Assembly: GCA_963791575.1 (NCBI GenBank)
Contig: CAWBSY010000002.1
Location: 248,001 to 312,000 of the forward strand
Length of the DNA stretch: 64,000 nt
Source: JAOAPG01 sp963791575
Lineage (GTDB): Bacteria > Acidobacteriota > Terriglobia > Terriglobales > Acidobacteriaceae
Direction: 5' to 3'
This document shows, in pieces, positions 61,999-64,000 of this stretch; position 1 is the first letter of the stretch; every line of letters begins with the position of its first letter. Position numbers and translations under genes: made by a program. The notes under the pieces were generated by a model that was not told the DNA's origin, did not search any database, and was given only the letters and a program-made list of their open reading frames with translations.

Positions 61999-63786
61999 TT
62001 ATTGCGTAATGCCGAGCCGCAATTTATTTCGTCTCTGGAGGACGAACGCGCCAACCACTGCCACCAGGCTCAGACCTGAGACGATTCTCCCCAGTACTCG
62101 ATCATTCGTCGTAGCGAAAATAATTCGCACTCGATTCTCTCCGGCGTTCACCGGGATTATCATCTGTCCCGTTTTTTCCTGCGTCGCAGTCGACGCCTGC
62201 CGTCCATTCACTTCCACCTTCCATGCTGGATAGTTGAATAGCCGCAGCACGACTTGTCCCGGGGCCAGCATCGCGATCGAAAAGGTTTTCGAGTTGGCAG
62301 TCCATTTTTGGATCTGAATTCGCGCCTCGCCGCCTGCTGCTGGCGATATGAGCGACGCGTCTTGCTTTACTTCTGACGAGTCAGCATGAATAGGCACATA
62401 CTCGTCTGTTCCCTCATATCCTTGGCCGGTAACTTGGTTGTCGAGCATCTCGGCGATGTCCGCCGCCGTGTCCCACCAAGGGGGCTGGAAGTGGTGAGAG
62501 ACGAATATCAAGAGGCAGAGCATTGCAGCGAGTAGCAAAACTCTCGGGAGCCAGCGTCGCCATGCGATTGTCACCAATAAAGCGAATCCGACATTGACAC
62601 ACAGCAACCATCGCCAGGGAAGCTGCACGAATCGGAGTTCGGGAAAATGATTCCACGCAAACAATGTGAACTGAAATGTAAGCAGGGACGAAAATGTGCT
62701 CCATGCAATGAGCATCCATCCGGCTCGCGCAAATATGGCTCCCGACATGCGAAACTTCCGTTGGGCAAAAAATGCGGCTACGGCCACTACAATCATTTCA
62801 CCCGCCGCGACCGCGGAGACAACCCAGTTGAATCGGTTGTGGTCGGGATCAGCGGTTATTGTGAATAGGAAATTGTCCAGCGGGCGCACTCCGGGCGAGA
62901 GTACCTGGGCGATGTTGATCCACTTCTGCTCATGCATTACTGGTATTAAATAGAACGACGCCAATCCGAAGCCGAGGAGGATCGCTAAAACGCCCTCGAC
63001 CAGGACACGTGGTTGACGCTTAAAAACGGCGGCTAGCGCCAGCAGTAACCCTAACGAGTAAGTCACCATCACCGCGGACGGAATGTTGGTCAACCAAGCT
63101 GCCGCTACTATTAATGCGAGAGGAATTATCTTTTCGCCGCGCTTTTCCTCTTCTGTTGAGCGAAGTACAACCAGAAGTAAAAGTGGAAGCAGAGCTCCAG
63201 CCAGCAATTCCGCCAGCGCGCTTCGCCAATACACGACAATGACGTAGTAAGGATTTGCGATGTATAAGATTGCGGCAAAAATTGCATCGCGGTTTGTGAG
63301 CCATTGCCTCGCCAAAAAAAACATCGAGCAGCCTGATAACGAAAGAGCCAACCAGATGTAAGCTCCGGGAACGGCTTTCCACGGCAGAATCGCTCCAAGC
63401 GCTGCACCCAATGTCCAAGAAAGTGGCGGATAGAAGATGAATCGTGCTTCGCCGTATCCAAAATGTGCGAGCCCAGCCCAGCCCGGGAATAAAATGCCTT
63501 GTTTCCATTGAGAAAGCACCTCCATCCACGAATTCAGATGGAATTCGAAGTCATGACCGGACGGATTGCCCCAGAAGAAAAATGGCACGATCATGGCAAA
63601 GGCAGTTGCCATGATGATCAGCAGAGGGTACAGGAAAGGAAATCTCTCGACGTTCTGCGTGTGCTTAGAGAGATCATTCGATTCCTCTCGACTTGTATGG
63701 GCCGTCAGAGTTTCTCTTCTCCTGCCTCTAAATTCAGACCTATTTTGAAGCGAAAAATTACTTAAGCCGAAACGAAGGTATAGCAT
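61999..63786 (-). CDS. Large polytopic membrane protein, PTPS-related (YfhO-like) family
   Basis: A 595-residue membrane protein with about ten hydrophobic segments, for example PLLIIMATAFAMIVPFFFW, YIWLALSLSGCSMFFLARQW and LLLAAMLCLLIFVS. The early GHDFEFHLNSWMEVLSQWKQG, IFYPPLSWTLGAALG and NPYYVIVVYWRSALAELLAG fit the 6-pyruvoyl-tetrahydropterin-synthase-related membrane family (a predicted glycosyltransferase-like group). A periplasmic C-terminal beta domain (GQVVLRLFNYPAWKVEVNGR) follows. Substrate unknown. ATG 63786 is the first start available. Confidence 0.82.
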   Translation of the reverse strand: MLYLRFGLSNFSLQNRSEFRGRRRETLTAHTSREESNDLSKHTQNVERFPFLYPLLIIMATAFAMIVPFFFWGNPSGHDFEFHLNSWMEVLSQWKQGILFPGWAGLAHFGYGEARFIFYPPLSWTLGAALGAILPWKAVPGAYIWLALSLSGCSMFFLARQWLTNRDAIFAAILYIANPYYVIVVYWRSALAELLAGALLPLLLLVVLRSTEEEKRGEKIIPLALIVAAAWLTNIPSAVMVTYSLGLLLALAAVFKRQPRVLVEGVLAILLGFGLASFYLIPVMHEQKWINIAQVLSPGVRPLDNFLFTITADPDHNRFNWVVSAVAAGEMIVVAVAAFFAQRKFRMSGAIFARAGWMLIAWSTFSSLLTFQFTLFAWNHFPELRFVQLPWRWLLCVNVGFALLVTIAWRRWLPRVLLLAAMLCLLIFVSHHFQPPWWDTAADIAEMLDNQVTGQGYEGTDEYVPIHADSSEVKQDASLISPAAGGEARIQIQKWTANSKTFSIAMLAPGQVVLRLFNYPAWKVEVNGRQASTATQEKTGQMIIPVNAGENRVRIIFATTNDRVLGRIVSGLSLVAVVGAFVLQRRNKLRLGITQ

Positions 63787-63881
63787 ACCTGCGAAAATGC
63801 TAGGGTTTCGTGATTTATACTCAGCAATGAAATAGAAGTCATAGATCCAATAAGGACAATGAGAACTAGATCCAATAGAAC

Positions 63882-64000
63882 ATGAGAAGCAGATCCATGA
63901 ACGCGCGATCTAGGCTGTGGCTGATCTGTACTCTTCTGTTTGCTGTGGGGGGCGCTTTTTCGGTTTCCGCCGGGCAGATGTCGCCAAGTCCATCCGGTAC
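63882..64000 (+). CDS. Partial secreted protein, runs off the window end
   Basis: A frame opened by ATG 63882 (second ATG 63897) encodes RSRSMNARSRLWLICTLLFA then VGGAFSVSAG, a plausible signal peptide, and continues to the last base. Only about 39 codons are visible, so identity is unknown. It is divergent to the membrane protein at 63786. Confidence 0.5.
   Translation, partial: MRSRSMNARSRLWLICTLLFAVGGAFSVSAGQMSPSPSG

Overview
The window looks like a chromosomal segment of a mid-GC, Gram-negative soil bacterium, most likely an acidobacterium (Terriglobia-like). This is an inference from gene content: Oar-type TonB receptors with an N-terminal carboxypeptidase-regulatory domain, a DNA-binding winged-helix/TPR regulator, an ECF42-type sigma factor with a DGPF (YCII) protein, DUF2911-TPR protein, and a single-subunit cytochrome b succinate dehydrogenase. 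No rRNA, complete tRNA, CRISPR array, prophage or plasmid functions were seen. Layout: 0.1-5.3 kb holds a HAD phosphatase, then a DGPF protein, two tandem paralogous secreted proteins and an ECF42 sigma factor. 5.5-9.2 kb is a redox-stress-like block (secreted protein, two OsmC proteins around a GlxA-type regulator) followed by small proteins and a decayed HAD copy. 9.6-12.5 kb has a TetR regulator with clear operators, a membrane protein, and a small protein coupled to 3-hydroxyacyl-CoA dehydrogenase. 12.7-21.7 kb has a DUF2911 protein and a complete mdtABC-like RND efflux operon. 22-27 kb has a GNAT protein, acetyl-CoA synthetase, a frame-broken trmO and a REP-associated tyrosine transposase (RAYT) flanked by identical inverted REP hairpins. 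27-33.1 kb is an envelope/LPS block: PagL-like deacylase, GmhA, a methyltransferase, GmhB, and a wrecked HddA-type kinase fused to a truncated response regulator; a 3' fragment of a tRNA-Lys lies at its entrance. 33.4-42.5 kb has PPK2, two SDR oxidoreductases with a divergent ArsR-like regulator, a frame-broken uvrC, and an OmpA lipoprotein. 42.5-52.3 kb has two TonB receptors, a winged-helix/TPR regulator and an ACS-type MFS transporter. 52.6-64 kb has a methyltransferase, a Tat-exported amidase, a glycosyltransferase, a frame-broken hydroxyacid dehydrogenase, sdhCAB, rdgB and a large membrane protein.

The most system-like signal is the RAYT gene with a dispersed family of at least eight REP hairpins (5.5, 12.5, 12.6, 25.7, 26.3, 26.9, 36.5 and 58.6 kb) that keep the same two-stem architecture by compensatory changes. 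One copy supplies the last codons and stop of the RAYT, one truncates a duplicated small gene, and two sit in a 124-bp tandem duplication. A second theme is frame damage: single-base indels in trmO, uvrC and the hydroxyacid dehydrogenase, and several lesions in hddA. Since uvrC is normally conserved, some of these may be sequencing or assembly errors rather than biology. A third is regulatory sites readable by eye: TetR operators near 9.63 and 10.25 kb, an ArsR-type inverted repeat at 37.43 kb, and 11-bp direct repeats at 45.27 kb upstream of a TonB receptor.
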